DNA from: Alistipes sp.
Lineage (GTDB): Bacteria > Bacteroidota > Bacteroidia > Bacteroidales > Rikenellaceae
Assembly (NCBI GenBank): GCA_017631055.1
Contig: JAGBTZ010000008.1
Location: 1-44,737 of the forward strand
Direction: 5' to 3'
Length of the DNA stretch: 44,737 bases
The position numbers and the translations under genes were made by a program. Below are positions 1 to 7,927 of the stretch, piece by piece (positions within the stretch are counted from its first letter, which is position 1; each line of letters starts with the position of its first letter). Below the pieces are notes generated by a model. That model did no database searches. It was not told the origin of the DNA and worked only from the letters and a program-made list of their open reading frames with translations.

Positions 1-1027
1 AAGCTACGTCACGCGGTACGAGGTTACCGAACGCGGGATAACGACGCTCCAAGTAGTAGTCGCGATCCTCCTCAGCGATATCCGAAGGCTTCTTAGCGCC
101 CGAACGGATAGCCTGAACATCCTCCATCTTCTTGGGAACCCAGATACGGCCATCGTTACGCAACGACTCCGACATAAGGGTCAGCTTCGACTGCTGTGTT
201 CCGTGGATAGGAATACATGTCGGGTGAATCTGAGTGAAGCAGGGGTTTGCAAAACCTGCACCCTTGCGGTAGCACTGGAACGCTGCCGAGCCGTTCGAGC
301 CCATAGCGTTGGTCGAGAGGAAGAATACGTTACCATATCCACCGGTAGCGATAACAACAGCGTGAGCACCGTGACGCTCAATCTCGCCGGTTACCAGGTT
401 ACGAGCGATGATACCCTTAGCCTCGCCATTCTCAACTACGATGTCAAGCATCTCGTGACGGGGGTAGCTCTTAACCGAGCCGGCAGCGATCTCCTTATTG
501 AGGGCTGCGTAAGCACCGAGCAACAACTGCTGACCGGTCTGACCATGAGCATAGAATGTACGCGATACCTGAGCACCACCGAACGAACGGTTAGCCAGAA
601 GACCGCCGTACTCACGAGCGAAAGGTACGCCCTGTGCTACGCACTGGTCGATAATGAGATTCGAAACCTCAGCCAAACGATAGACGTTAGCCTCACGAGC
701 ACGGTAGTCACCACCCTTGATAGTATCGTAGAAGAGGCGATATACCGAGTCGTTATCGTTCTGATAGTTCTTTGCTGCATTGATACCACCCTGAGCCGCA
801 ATCGAGTGTGCACGGCGCGGAGAGTCCTGAATGCAGAATACCTTTACGTTGTAGCCGAGTTCGCCGAGCGAAGCAGCAGCAGATGCACCACCCAGACCGG
901 TACCCACGATAATAATGTCGAGTTTACGCTTATTGGCGGGACTCACTACCTTAATAGCTGCCTTATGGTTGCTCCACTTTTGAGCCAACTCACCTGCAGG
1001 AATTTTGGAATCTAATTTTAATGCCAT
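1..1027 (-). CDS. frdA: Fumarate reductase/succinate dehydrogenase flavoprotein subunit, N-terminal part (cut by window edge)
   Basis: Catalytic flavoprotein that interconverts fumarate and succinate on the inner face of the cytoplasmic membrane. The 342 visible codons start at ATG 1025-1027 ([10 protein letters not shown]); the C-terminus lies beyond base 1. A Rossmann FAD loop GTGLGG is at residues 42-47, and the [12 protein letters not shown] motif holds His74, the expected covalent FAD ligand. Further flavoprotein motifs are [14 protein letters not shown] and [13 protein letters not shown] (substrate-site region). The cytochrome b gene lies 33 bp upstream on the same strand, which is the usual Bacteroidota order cytochrome-flavoprotein-iron-sulfur; the third gene would be off the left edge. 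With a menaquinone gene (mqnA) in the same window, a fumarate-reducing role in anaerobic respiration is likely, though direction cannot be read from sequence. Family assignment is secure. Confidence 0.95.
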   Translation of the reverse strand, partial: MALKLDSKIPAGELAQKWSNHKAAIKVVSPANKRKLDIIIVGTGLGGASAAASLGELGYNVKVFCIQDSPRRAHSIAAQGGINAAKNYQNDNDSVYRLFYDTIKGGDYRAREANVYRLAEVSNLIIDQCVAQGVPFAREYGGLLANRSFGGAQVSRTFYAHGQTGQQLLLGAYAALNKEIAAGSVKSYPRHEMLDIVVENGEAKGIIARNLVTGEIERHGAHAVVIATGGYGNVFFLSTNAMGSNGSAAFQCYRKGAGFANPCFTQIHPTCIPIHGTQQSKLTLMSESLRNDGRIWVPKKMEDVQAIRSGAKKPSDIAEEDRDYYLERRYPAFGNLVPRDVA

Positions 1028-1060
1028 ATCCTTATTTGTTTTTAAGTTTTTAATCAAAAA

Positions 1061-1765
1061 TTAGCAGCAAGCACAGCAGAGCAAGCCGTTCTCCTTAAGG
1101 AAGAAGAATACAACCACCAATGCAAAACCTCCGCAGATAAGAGTCGATACCACGTTCGAGAGGCACTTCAGGCGAGGATACCAAGTATCGTTAGCCCAAC
1201 CTGCAGTCTGGAACATCGACCACACACCGTGAGTGAGGTGGAACCAGATGGCTGCCAACCAAACGATGTAAACCAAGGCGTTAAACCACTTCGAGAAGGT
1301 GAAAGCAATCAGAGCAGCACCATCAGTCGGAGCCAATCCGAGTGCGTTCTCGTGGCCACCCATAATCTCAACCAACTGCATCTTCGACCAGAAGTGTACA
1401 AGGTGAAGAGCCAAACCGCACAGAACGATGAAGCCGATAACGAGCATATTCTTCGATGCCCAATCAACACCCTTCTCCTTAACGGTCATTGCATAGCGCA
1501 CGTTACCGCGAGCCTTGCGATTCTGCCAAGTGAGCAGCAGAGCGTAAGCGAAGTGAACAAGCACACCGCCAGCGAGTACCACAGTACCAACCAATGCATA
1601 CCAGTTAGCACCAAGGAAGCCGCAAATCATGTTGTAAGCTTCGGCAGAGAACAACGCTGCGAGGTTCATTGCCATGTGAAACAGCAGGAAGAGTACAAGA
1701 AAACAGCCCGATACAGCCATCACGAGTTTTCTTCCCAAAGACGATTTAATAAGAAAACAATTCAT
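1061..1765 (-). CDS. frdC: Fumarate reductase/succinate dehydrogenase cytochrome b subunit (b558 type)
   Basis: Membrane anchor of the fumarate reductase/succinate dehydrogenase complex; it carries haem b and exchanges electrons with (mena)quinone. The 234-residue protein has about five hydrophobic helices (near residues 15-38, 55-78, 105-125, 150-172 and 203-223) and several histidines within or beside them that could be haem ligands (HMAMNL, HFAYAL, HLVHFW, HLTHGV). Length and pattern fit the single-subunit b558 family of Bacteroidota and epsilonproteobacteria rather than the two-subunit SdhC/SdhD type. The C-terminus is cysteine-rich (LLCCACC), which is unusual. It is first in the operon, 33 bp before the flavoprotein gene, with a candidate promoter at 1818-1852. 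Confidence 0.92.
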   Translation of the reverse strand: MNCFLIKSSLGRKLVMAVSGCFLVLFLLFHMAMNLAALFSAEAYNMICGFLGANWYALVGTVVLAGGVLVHFAYALLLTWQNRKARGNVRYAMTVKEKGVDWASKNMLVIGFIVLCGLALHLVHFWSKMQLVEIMGGHENALGLAPTDGAALIAFTFSKWFNALVYIVWLAAIWFHLTHGVWSMFQTAGWANDTWYPRLKCLSNVVSTLICGGFALVVVFFFLKENGLLCCACC

Positions 1766-1817
1766 AATTTTAGAAAATTTGATTATATTTGTTCGTGAAA
1801 ATGCACATATATCTGCA

Positions 1818-1852
1818 CAAAGATAATAGATTGTTTGCGGAATAACAACAAA
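1818..1852 (-). promoter_or_regulatory. Candidate promoter of the fumarate reductase operon
   Basis: Read leftward, TATCTTTG (1825-1818) matches the Bacteroidota -7 consensus TAnnTTTG. TTTG at 1852-1849 or the TTG just after it lies about 20-23 bp upstream, close to the usual -33 spacing. It would give a leader of roughly 45 nt before the cytochrome b start. Confidence 0.5.
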
Positions 1853-1952
1853 ATTTGCGACTTTTTAGGTATCGCAAGCGTGTTTTTAGGTATTTTGTGC
1901 AATATGAAGCCGACCACAAACTCCGAGAAAGAGCAATTTTGAGCAGAATTCT

Positions 1953-2483
1953 ATGGAAAAACAACAAATCAGAGAGATACTGCGCAGCAGAATAACCCAC
2001 ATCTCGGCCGAGCAACGCACGCTCGCCTCGCGCGAGATTTTTGCAAAGGTTGCTGCCCTGCCCGAGTTTGTCGAAGCACGGGTTGTCGCCCTCTATGCGG
2101 CATTGCCCGACGAGCCTCAGAGCCAAGAATTTATAACCGAATGGCACGACCACAAAAGGATAGTTCTGCCTCGTGTCGAGGGGGATACGATGCAATTCTA
2201 CGACTACCGCCCCGACCGGATGCAATCGGGAGCATTCGGCATCAACGAGCCACAAGGTTGCGAGCCCTGCCCTCCCGAGGAGATTGATGTAATGATTGTC
2301 CCGGGCGTAGGATTTACCACCGAGGGTAAGCGCATGGGGCGTGGCAAGGGGTTTTACGACCGCTATCTCGCGCAAAGAGGGTTTCACGCCACGACTATCG
2401 GCGTCTGCCTCAAGGAGCAGATACTCCCCGCCATCCCTACCAATCCGCACGACAAAGCGGTCGACAAAGTAATCTTCGCATAG
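1953..2483 (+). CDS. 5-formyltetrahydrofolate cyclo-ligase
   Basis: ATP-dependent cytoplasmic enzyme that converts 5-formyl-THF to 5,10-methenyl-THF, returning a storage folate to the one-carbon pool. The 176-residue length is normal for the family. The ATP/phosphate loop signature GRGKGFYDRYL is present at about residues 130-140, preceded by the typical DVMIVPGVGFTTEGKRMG segment, and the N-terminus has the usual short basic helix followed by LYAALPDEP. It stands alone between the leftward fumarate reductase operon and the leftward tRNA-Arg. The 187 bp before it holds the divergent operon's promoter; I see no perfect -7 box for this gene. Assignment is firm. Confidence 0.93.
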   Translation: MEKQQIREILRSRITHISAEQRTLASREIFAKVAALPEFVEARVVALYAALPDEPQSQEFITEWHDHKRIVLPRVEGDTMQFYDYRPDRMQSGAFGINEPQGCEPCPPEEIDVMIVPGVGFTTEGKRMGRGKGFYDRYLAQRGFHATTIGVCLKEQILPAIPTNPHDKAVDKVIFA

Positions 2484-2507
2484 TGACCATCAGTGACCTA
2501 CGGCAAC

Positions 2508-2534
2508 AAAAAAAGCGGTTGATTTCTCAACCGC
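2508..2534 (-). terminator. Intrinsic terminator after tRNA-Arg
   Basis: Read leftward, arms of 8 bp (2534-2527 and 2522-2515) close a GAAA loop and run directly into seven Ts (2514-2508). It lies 5 bp past the tRNA 3' end. Confidence 0.9.
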
Positions 2535-2538
2535 CTTG

Positions 2539-2612
2539 TGACACCGACAGGACTCAAACCTGTAACCTTCTGATCCGTAGTCAGATGCTCTATTCAATTA
2601 AGCTACGGTGCC
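2539..2612 (-). tRNA. tRNA-Arg (anticodon ACG)
   Basis: A 74-nt cloverleaf on the minus strand. The acceptor GGCACCG (2612-2606) pairs with CGGTGTC (2546-2540) with one G-U, discriminator A is at 2539, and no CCA is encoded (CAA follows). The anticodon stem TCTGA/TCAGA encloses loop CTACGGA, giving anticodon ACG, read as ICG after A34 deamination, for CGU/CGC/CGA codons. The T loop GGTTTGAGTCC is standard. A strong terminator follows. Confidence 0.95.
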
Positions 2613-2666
2613 GAATTGCGAGTGCAAATGTAAAGCATTTTTTATTCACTCGCAAATTTTTTCGAT

Positions 2667-2699
2667 AAAAAAGTGGGAATTTATTTTATCCCCACTTTT
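2667..2699 (-). terminator. Intrinsic terminator of the coaD-lpxD-ruvC-tlpA operon
   Basis: Read leftward, AAAAGTGGG (2699-2691) and CCCACTTTT (2677-2669) form a 9-bp stem with an AT-rich loop, ending in T residues (2672-2667). It lies 19 bp after the stop codon of the TlpA-like gene. Confidence 0.8.
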
Positions 2700-2717
2700 A
2701 ACCACCTATTTAATCGC

Positions 2718-3773
2718 CTATCGCTCAATCACTTCAGCGAGTTTTTTAATTACATCCTGTCCACGCAGATTTTTGGCAACGATTTTACCCTCGGGCGAAA
2801 TCAGGAAGTTGCTCGGAATCGAACGAACGCCATAAGCGTCTGCTGCAGGTGACTTCTTATCGGCATCAATACCCAACACATTGACCCAATTCATATCATT
2901 CTCGGGGATATACGCCTTCCATGCCTCTGCATCATTATCAAGCGATACGCCATAAATCTCGAAGCCGTGCTTTGCATAAGTGTTATGAGCTGCAACCAGA
3001 TAGGGAATCTCATTACGGCAGGGACCACACCAAGTCGCCCAAAAATCGACAAGCACCCACTTGCCCTCGCCTACGAGCGACGAGAGAGCCACAGGATTAC
3101 CCTCGGGGTCATTAGCAACAATTTCGGGGAACGCAGAGCCCAGAGCGGTCTTCTCCAGTGAGACAATACGCTCCTCAACAGCCTTAAGTACCTCTGTTTT
3201 GCGCATCTTCGAAGGGAACTTCTCGAGTTGCTCGCGAGCCAACTCTACCTCCCAATTCGCACTAAAGTTACTGAATAGGTAAGCACCATATATATTATTG
3301 ATATTCTCATTGATAGCCTTCCTCATCAGAGCCTGATACTCGTCAAGAACAGCCTGAATTTCCTCGGCACTAGCACCATTATAAACGAGACCGTTGTAAC
3401 CCATCTGGAGGTCGTTGGCAATCTCGTTGACAGTATTGTAATTGTCATTCGAAGGCGAGCCTGCTGCGCGATACTCGTTCATATTCTCATCAAGGTAGAT
3501 GTTGATTTTACCACTCTCCACAAAGACAATGGTCAAAGGCACATCATCCGGATCAAGCAGATATGCAACAGTCGGCACATCGAGTTTTCCCTTAAATTCG
3601 AAGTGGCCGGTCTCGTAGATAACCTCACACCTTCCGAAGACCTCAGAGCCATCCGCACTCACCAGCTTCACCTCTCCGGGCATATTAACCGCCACACCCG
3701 TAATGTCGTACTTCACACCCTGACAGCTGCAAAGCACAACAGCCGAGAACAGGGCAATCATCAATCTTTTCAT
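2718..3773 (-). CDS. TlpA-like thioredoxin-fold lipoprotein with N-terminal DUF4369-type domain
   Basis: Predicted envelope thiol-disulfide oxidoreductase. The 351-residue precursor begins with a short lipoprotein signal whose lipobox is LCSC with Cys17. Residues about 22-130 resemble the DUF4369 beta domain that precedes many Bacteroidota TlpA proteins, and 131-205 are largely helical. Residues about 213-351 form the thioredoxin/TlpA/AhpC-like domain, with active site WCGPC (Cys249, Cys252) after VLVDFWAT and a later cis-proline segment (RSIPSNFLI). These lipoproteins reduce or isomerise disulfides in envelope proteins or help cytochrome maturation; the actual substrate is unknown. It is last in the leftward operon, 20 bp after ruvC, and is followed by a terminator. 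Confidence 0.9.
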   Translation of the reverse strand: MKRLMIALFSAVVLCSCQGVKYDITGVAVNMPGEVKLVSADGSEVFGRCEVIYETGHFEFKGKLDVPTVAYLLDPDDVPLTIVFVESGKINIYLDENMNEYRAAGSPSNDNYNTVNEIANDLQMGYNGLVYNGASAEEIQAVLDEYQALMRKAINENINNIYGAYLFSNFSANWEVELAREQLEKFPSKMRKTEVLKAVEERIVSLEKTALGSAFPEIVANDPEGNPVALSSLVGEGKWVLVDFWATWCGPCRNEIPYLVAAHNTYAKHGFEIYGVSLDNDAEAWKAYIPENDMNWVNVLGIDADKKSPAADAYGVRSIPSNFLISPEGKIVAKNLRGQDVIKKLAEVIER

Positions 3774-3793
3774 ACTTCTTCTACAATTTATTA

Positions 3794-4426
3794 TTATTTA
3801 ATGTTTCGTTTCTGAGTTTTCACCTCACGCTCAGGGTTATCGTGCAGGAACTTCTCCCACGAAGAGGTTCCTCGCTTGGCAGCCTTCTTGGCTCCGCCCA
3901 AACCCTTCACCCGCTCCTCGCCCAGAGCATCATTCAGCGGGCTTGTCGAGGTAAAGTAGTGACACAAAGCCACTGCCATACCATCCGTAGCATCCAATCG
4001 CGCCGGCATCTTCTCGATTTTGAGCAGGCGGCCGATGACCGCAGCAATCTGCTCCTTCGAGGCCGAACCCGAGCCGCTTATCGCCTGCTTGATGCGCGAG
4101 GGCGCATACTCATACACAGGTCGGTCGTGACTCAAAGCCGCAGCCATAGCGACTCCCTGCGCTCGCCCCAACTTAAGCATACTTTGAACATTCTCGCCAA
4201 AGAAGGGCGACTCGAGCGCCACCTCCGCTGGAGCATACTCCTCGATAAGCGCCCCCACACGTTGGAAGATATAGCGCAACTTCTCATAGGGGTCGGTCAT
4301 CTTATGCAAATCGATATCGCCCATCACCACCGAACGCACCAGTCGACCCTCAACCTCGAGGATTCCATATCCGGTGTAATTCGTACCCGGGTCGATGCCC
4401 ATTATGCGATACTTCCCTTGCGACAT
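3794..4426 (-). CDS. ruvC: Holliday junction endonuclease RuvC
   Basis: Dimeric nuclease that resolves Holliday junctions with RuvAB in recombinational repair. The 210 residues start MSQGKYRIMGIDPGTN, where the DPGT motif supplies the first metal-binding aspartate of the RNase H-like fold. ALESPFF supplies the conserved glutamate, and the ATDGMAVALCHYF segment near residues 146-158 supplies the late acidic residues. The core length is normal; about 40 extra residues form a basic C-terminal tail (AKKAAKRGTSSWEKFL...), common in Bacteroidota RuvC. It lies between lpxD (20 bp upstream) and the TlpA-like gene. Confidence 0.95.
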   Translation of the reverse strand: MSQGKYRIMGIDPGTNYTGYGILEVEGRLVRSVVMGDIDLHKMTDPYEKLRYIFQRVGALIEEYAPAEVALESPFFGENVQSMLKLGRAQGVAMAAALSHDRPVYEYAPSRIKQAISGSGSASKEQIAAVIGRLLKIEKMPARLDATDGMAVALCHYFTSTSPLNDALGEERVKGLGGAKKAAKRGTSSWEKFLHDNPEREVKTQKRNIK

Positions 4427-4446
4427 ACCCTACACTATGCAGCAGT

Positions 4447-5481
4447 CTACTCCTCGGTCAACCTTTTAATATCCTTTTCCAGAGCATCTACTCTTCGCGA
4501 GAGTTCGGGCAACTTCTTGAATACCGAGTGTGCACGATGGAACGCCAGTCCAGGCTGCGCAGGGCTACCCATACGCACCTCACCGTCAGGAACATACTTA
4601 TCTATACCACTCTGCGATGCAATCTTCACATAATTACCGATAGTAACATGATCGGCAATACCAACCTGACCTCCGATGAAGCAGTTGCGGCCCACCTTGG
4701 TCGTTCCGGCGATACCGGTCTGCGCAGACGAAACGGTATTTTCGCCCACCTGTACATTATGTCCAATCTGCACAAGATTGTCGAGTTTCACACCTCGGCG
4801 GATAATCGTAGAGTCGGTCTTGGCACGGTCGATACAGGTATTGGCACCAATCTCGACATCATCCTCGATAATTACATTACCGAGTTGCGGAATCTTATCG
4901 AAACCGCCCTGCGCATTGGGAGCAAAACCAAAACCATCGGCACCGATAACGGCTCCTGCGTGGATGATACAGTTCTTGCCCACGCGGCAACCCTCATAAA
5001 TCTTCACTCCCGGATAGAGTTTCGTGCCATCGCCGATAACCACACCATCACCGATGTAGACCTGCGGATAAATCTTCACATTGTTGCCAATCTTGGCACC
5101 AGCCTCAACAACGGCAAAGTCACCGACATAACAACCCTCGCCCATCTGGGCCTTCTCCGAAATCGAGCACATCTTGCTGATGCCGCTCTTCTGGGGTCGT
5201 GCAGCATCGTATGCCGCCAACAGTTGCAGAATGCAGGCGCCCACATCGGCAACCTTAATCATCGTTGCAGCCACCGGCTCCTTGGGCTCGAAATCCTTGC
5301 CCACAAGCACAATCGAAGCCTTGGTCGAGTATATATACTGCTCATACTTGGGATTCATCAGGTATGCCAACGCCCCCTGCTTACCCTCCTCAATCGAGCC
5401 CACAGTGTGTACCTTTGCGTTCTTATCGCCGACAACCTCGCCTTGGAGCAGTCCGGCAATCATCTCTGCTGTAAATTCCAT
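4447..5481 (-). CDS. lpxD: UDP-3-O-acylglucosamine N-acyltransferase LpxD
   Basis: Third step of lipid A synthesis: transfers a 3-hydroxyacyl chain from ACP to the 2-amine of UDP-3-O-acylglucosamine. Residues 1-100 form the uridine-binding N-terminal domain and about 105-320 the left-handed beta-helix of hexapeptide repeats (e.g. [20 protein letters not shown]). His241 in QIGHNVQVG is the expected catalytic base, and the [15 protein letters not shown] segment is typical. A C-terminal helix ([16 protein letters not shown]) matches the family's ACP-binding end. The ATG directly abuts the coaD stop codon, so the two are probably translationally coupled. Length 344 is normal. Confidence 0.96.
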   Translation of the reverse strand: MEFTAEMIAGLLQGEVVGDKNAKVHTVGSIEEGKQGALAYLMNPKYEQYIYSTKASIVLVGKDFEPKEPVAATMIKVADVGACILQLLAAYDAARPQKSGISKMCSISEKAQMGEGCYVGDFAVVEAGAKIGNNVKIYPQVYIGDGVVIGDGTKLYPGVKIYEGCRVGKNCIIHAGAVIGADGFGFAPNAQGGFDKIPQLGNVIIEDDVEIGANTCIDRAKTDSTIIRRGVKLDNLVQIGHNVQVGENTVSSAQTGIAGTTKVGRNCFIGGQVGIADHVTIGNYVKIASQSGIDKYVPDGEVRMGSPAQPGLAFHRAHSVFKKLPELSRRVDALEKDIKRLTEE

Positions 5482-5964
5482 CTATTTATTAAGGTATTCG
5501 TTAATATCAACTCCCTCGGGCATAAACCCGCTAACGTCACGGCCGAACGCGAGCAACTCACGCACCGCACTTGACGAGATGTGCGACAACTCGGCAGGTG
5601 TCGCCAGAATAACCGTTGTGAGCGAGGGGTAGAGATGGCGATTAACCGCCGCCATCGTCTGCTCATACTCAAAATCGGCAGTCGTGCGGACTCCTCGCAC
5701 AATAGCCTGAGCACCACACTCCTGCGCCACATCGCCCGTAAGCGAGCGATAGGCCCTGACCTCAACTCTCGGATTCGAAGAGTAGAGCTCTTCGATAAGC
5801 CGAACTCGCTGCTCGACCGACAACAAACCTCGCTTCGAGATATTATCGCCAACACCTATGACAACCCTATCGAAAAGACGCAAAGCCTCCTCAACCACAG
5901 CAGCATGGCCTCGAGTAAAGGGATCAAACGACCCCGGGAACAACACAACTGTTTCTCTATTCAT
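5482..5964 (-). CDS. coaD: Phosphopantetheine adenylyltransferase
   Basis: Penultimate enzyme of coenzyme A synthesis, transferring AMP from ATP to 4'-phosphopantetheine; cytoplasmic hexamer. The 160-residue protein shows the nucleotidyltransferase motif GSFDPFTRGH (residues 11-20, His20 of the T/HxGH motif), the RGVRTTADFEYE substrate segment and the C-terminal ISSSAVREL signature. The start is fixed by these N-terminal residues. A perfect -7 box sits only five bases upstream of the ATG, so the transcript may be almost leaderless. It heads the coaD-lpxD-ruvC-tlpA operon; the later CoA gene coaBC is elsewhere in the window. Confidence 0.96.
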   Translation of the reverse strand: MNRETVVLFPGSFDPFTRGHAAVVEEALRLFDRVVIGVGDNISKRGLLSVEQRVRLIEELYSSNPRVEVRAYRSLTGDVAQECGAQAIVRGVRTTADFEYEQTMAAVNRHLYPSLTTVILATPAELSHISSSAVRELLAFGRDVSGFMPEGVDINEYLNK

Positions 5965-5969
5965 AAACG

Positions 5970-5977
5970 CAAAGATA
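5970..5977 (-). promoter_or_regulatory. -7 promoter box of coaD operon
   Basis: TATCTTTG read leftward is a perfect match to TAnnTTTG. The coaD ATG begins at 5964, so transcription would be expected to start at or within a few bases of the start codon. A clear -33 TTTG at normal spacing is not visible. Confidence 0.55.
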
Positions 5978-6003
5978 CGAATAATTCGTTTGCAAGCGAC
6001 ACC

Positions 6004-6594
6004 TTAGCGAGATTTTTTAACTTTTCGGCTCTTTTTCAGCTCAATATACTCTGCGTAGAGGATGCGTGTATGAGGATTTGACGAGATTATCTCTTGACGA
6101 ATGGCCTTGGTACCATATTTTATAAATAGAAATCTGCGGGGCACACGATGCACTACTTGGCGCAGAGTATCAACACTCTCCACACGGCACTCCACTGAGT
6201 CGGGTCCAACCACGCCTTCGACCCTCACCCACGGATCCCGCCACACGAAGCCCCGCAGCGTATCGTGCAAAATAATCGTATCGCGCAACACCACCCCGAA
6301 CTCGACCGCCGACTTTAATGATGTAGTCGAGAGCGTTTCGGCTCGCTTGAGCCTGATGCCAAGGTCGCGGATTAGGCGGGCATCCGCAGCCCTCATCTTC
6401 ACGAACTCATCACAACGCAACTGCAAGGCCTGCACCGAGGCAGCAGCTTCATCCAAACGAGTACGATAGTGGTGCACCTGTTCGGAGAGTGCAACCACAT
6501 TATTCTCGAGGCGTTCGGCTTCGCGATGACGCACAAAGCCCCATCCTGCCACCACGCTTGCGCATAGGGCATAACACAAAACTATTTTTTTCAT
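6004..6594 (-). CDS. Spanin-like (i-spanin, DUF6549-type) phage protein
   Basis: A 196-residue bitopic protein. It has a short positive N-terminus, one membrane helix (about residues 4-20), a long coiled-coil region (about 25-95, heptads such as RLENNVVALSEQVHHYRTRL), then a beta-rich domain and a basic end (ELKKSRKVKKSR). The layout is that of an inner-membrane spanin, and the C-terminal RRFLFIKYGTKAIRQEI segment resembles the Bacteroidota prophage family DUF6549; the assignment is from memory of the family. It lies 14 bp after the gene at 6609-7010. It is separated from the phage operon at 8944-17918 by yceD-rpmF-plsX, so a role in lysis with that operon is inference. Confidence 0.6.
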   Translation of the reverse strand: MKKIVLCYALCASVVAGWGFVRHREAERLENNVVALSEQVHHYRTRLDEAAASVQALQLRCDEFVKMRAADARLIRDLGIRLKRAETLSTTSLKSAVEFGVVLRDTIILHDTLRGFVWRDPWVRVEGVVGPDSVECRVESVDTLRQVVHRVPRRFLFIKYGTKAIRQEIISSNPHTRILYAEYIELKKSRKVKKSR

Positions 6595-6608
6595 AGATAA
6601 CGGAAGAT

Positions 6609-7010
6609 TTAACTCCTCACTTCGAACGAGCCCCCCGACCAGCGATTAACCGGCAACTCAAGCCTATGCACCACCTCTCCGGCTCGGGTTATCTTCACAT
6701 TGAGCATATAAGAGTTGTTATCATCCACCGCCTCATCATGAGGTAAAGTGTGGGGCATAACGTAGATATAGATAAGCAAGTGGTCACACTCCCGGGTCTC
6801 AAAACGCACAATACGCTTCGAAGGATAATCGCTCGGCTTGCACTCGAGATTAGCGCCAACCGGAGCCAACGAATCATCTGCCGAAGCAAAGCCTATCTGA
6901 TTATCATCGGCATCAAAGCAACCGCATGTTACCAGGATGTTATAACACCAAAACCACTCGAAATCACTCGTAATTTCGACCTTAAAGCCCTCATTTTTGC
7001 CCATATCCAC
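6609..7010 (-). CDS. Hypothetical protein, beta-rich, paired with the spanin-like gene
   Basis: I do not recognise this 133-residue protein. It has no signal peptide or membrane segment and looks mainly beta-stranded. It begins MDMGKNEGFKVEI (the second ATG at residue 3 is an alternative start), contains several cysteines (CYNILVTCGCF), and ends with a strand-rich segment (MLNVKITRAGEVVHRLELPV). It heads a two-gene leftward unit with the spanin-like gene 14 bp downstream, under a candidate -7 box at 7024-7031. The pairing suggests a phage-derived or envelope-related role, but nothing in the sequence proves it. Confidence 0.65.
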   Translation of the reverse strand: MDMGKNEGFKVEITSDFEWFWCYNILVTCGCFDADDNQIGFASADDSLAPVGANLECKPSDYPSKRIVRFETRECDHLLIYIYVMPHTLPHDEAVDDNNSYMLNVKITRAGEVVHRLELPVNRWSGGSFEVRS

Positions 7011-7023
7011 ACATTTTATGCAA

Positions 7024-7031
7024 CAAAAATA
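7024..7031 (-). promoter_or_regulatory. -7 promoter box upstream of 6609-7010
   Basis: TATTTTTG read leftward matches TAnnTTTG and lies 13 bp before the ATG. No clear -33 TTTG is seen at the usual distance. It is back to back with the yceD promoter. Confidence 0.4.
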
Positions 7032-7048
7032 CTAAATTCGCCGAAAAC

Positions 7049-7080
7049 TTTGCACAATTTATGAATTTATCGTACATTTG
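7049..7080 (+). promoter_or_regulatory. Promoter of the yceD-rpmF(-plsX) unit
   Basis: TTTG at 7049-7052 and TACATTTG at 7073-7080 are both perfect matches, with a 20-bp spacer as expected for a Bacteroidota sigma-ABfr promoter. The ATG of yceD begins at 7098. Confidence 0.7.
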
Positions 7081-7097
7081 CGGACTAATTGCGTAAA

Positions 7098-7577
7098 ATG
7101 GATATTGCAAAGAGATACTCGATAGCCTACAAAGGGTTGAAAAACGGACATCACGAATTTGATTTCAAAGTCGATGACGAGTTTTTCGCAGCGATGGAGA
7201 GTACCGATATCAAGGGCGGTGATTGTGATGTACATGTCACAATGGAGCGCTCGGAGACGATGCTCGAGTTGGGCTTTGCGATTGAGGGTTATGCAGTTTG
7301 CGAGTGCGACCGATGCTTGGAGGATTGCAAGGTTCCCATCGAGTATGATGGTGAGTTGCTGGTGAAGTTCTCGGCCGAAGTGCGCGACTACGATGGCGAG
7401 GTTATGTGGATTTCGCCGGCAGACGGAGAGGTTTCGCTTACACAATATATATATGAGAGTATTGTGTTGGCACTACCCTACAGCCGTGTACACAACGAAG
7501 GAGAGTGTGACCCCGATATGCTTGCCCGCTTTACGGTGATATCGGAGGAGGAACAATCTGACGAAGTTGAAGAATAA
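7098..7577 (+). CDS. yceD: YceD/DUF177 family protein
   Basis: A 159-residue member of the YceD (DUF177) family, found next to rpmF in most bacteria and linked to 23S rRNA accumulation or large-subunit assembly. The conserved cysteine cluster CECDRCLEDCKVPI lies in the middle, followed by the acidic strand-rich half and an acidic tail (EEEQSDEVEE). ATG 7098 (MDIAKRYSIAY) is preferred over the in-frame TTG at 7089. It is followed after 54 bp by rpmF. Exact biochemical role is unsettled for the family. Confidence 0.88.
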   Translation: MDIAKRYSIAYKGLKNGHHEFDFKVDDEFFAAMESTDIKGGDCDVHVTMERSETMLELGFAIEGYAVCECDRCLEDCKVPIEYDGELLVKFSAEVRDYDGEVMWISPADGEVSLTQYIYESIVLALPYSRVHNEGECDPDMLARFTVISEEEQSDEVEE

Positions 7578-7631
7578 GAGATTAGAGATAGAGATTTATT
7601 AGAAATTATAAATTTTAACAATTATTGAGAT

Positions 7632-7817
7632 ATGGCACATCCTAAACACAAAGTCTCGTCTACCAGAAGAGACAAAAGAAGAACTCACTACAAGGCGGAG
7701 ATTCCGACCGTTGTAACTTGCTCGAACTGTGGCGCTGCGGTACTTTACCACCGCGTATGCCCCGAGTGCGGTTTCTACCGCGGTAAGCTCGCTATCGAGA
7801 AGAAGGTTGCTGAATAA
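7632..7817 (+). CDS. rpmF: 50S ribosomal protein L32
   Basis: Small zinc-ribbon protein of the large ribosomal subunit. The 61 residues start MAHPKHKVSSTRRDKRRTHY, the diagnostic L32 N-terminus, and hold four zinc-ligand cysteines (Cys30, Cys33, Cys43, Cys46 in CSNC...CPEC), so this is the zinc-binding (C+) form. It lies between yceD and plsX, the widespread yceD-rpmF-plsX arrangement. A hairpin terminator at 7838-7874 separates it from plsX. Confidence 0.97.
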   Translation: MAHPKHKVSSTRRDKRRTHYKAEIPTVVTCSNCGAAVLYHRVCPECGFYRGKLAIEKKVAE

Positions 7818-7837
7818 TTTTGGCAATCAGGAGTAAA

Positions 7838-7874
7838 GAAAAAGACACTATTTGCAAGATAGTGTCTTTTTTTT
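7838..7874 (+). terminator. Intrinsic terminator/attenuator between rpmF and plsX
   Basis: AAAGACACTAT and ATAGTGTCTTT form an 11-bp stem around a short TTGCAAG-type loop, followed by a run of Ts. It should stop most rpmF transcripts before plsX. Confidence 0.85.
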
Positions 7875-7927
7875 GTAAAAAATACACTATCTTTACATCC
7901 GTAAAACCATAAAAAGATAGAAAAACT

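Noticed and set aside
203-1015. Plus-strand open frame of 270 codons at the left edge
   Set aside because: Antisense to the fumarate reductase flavoprotein, whose motifs are clear.
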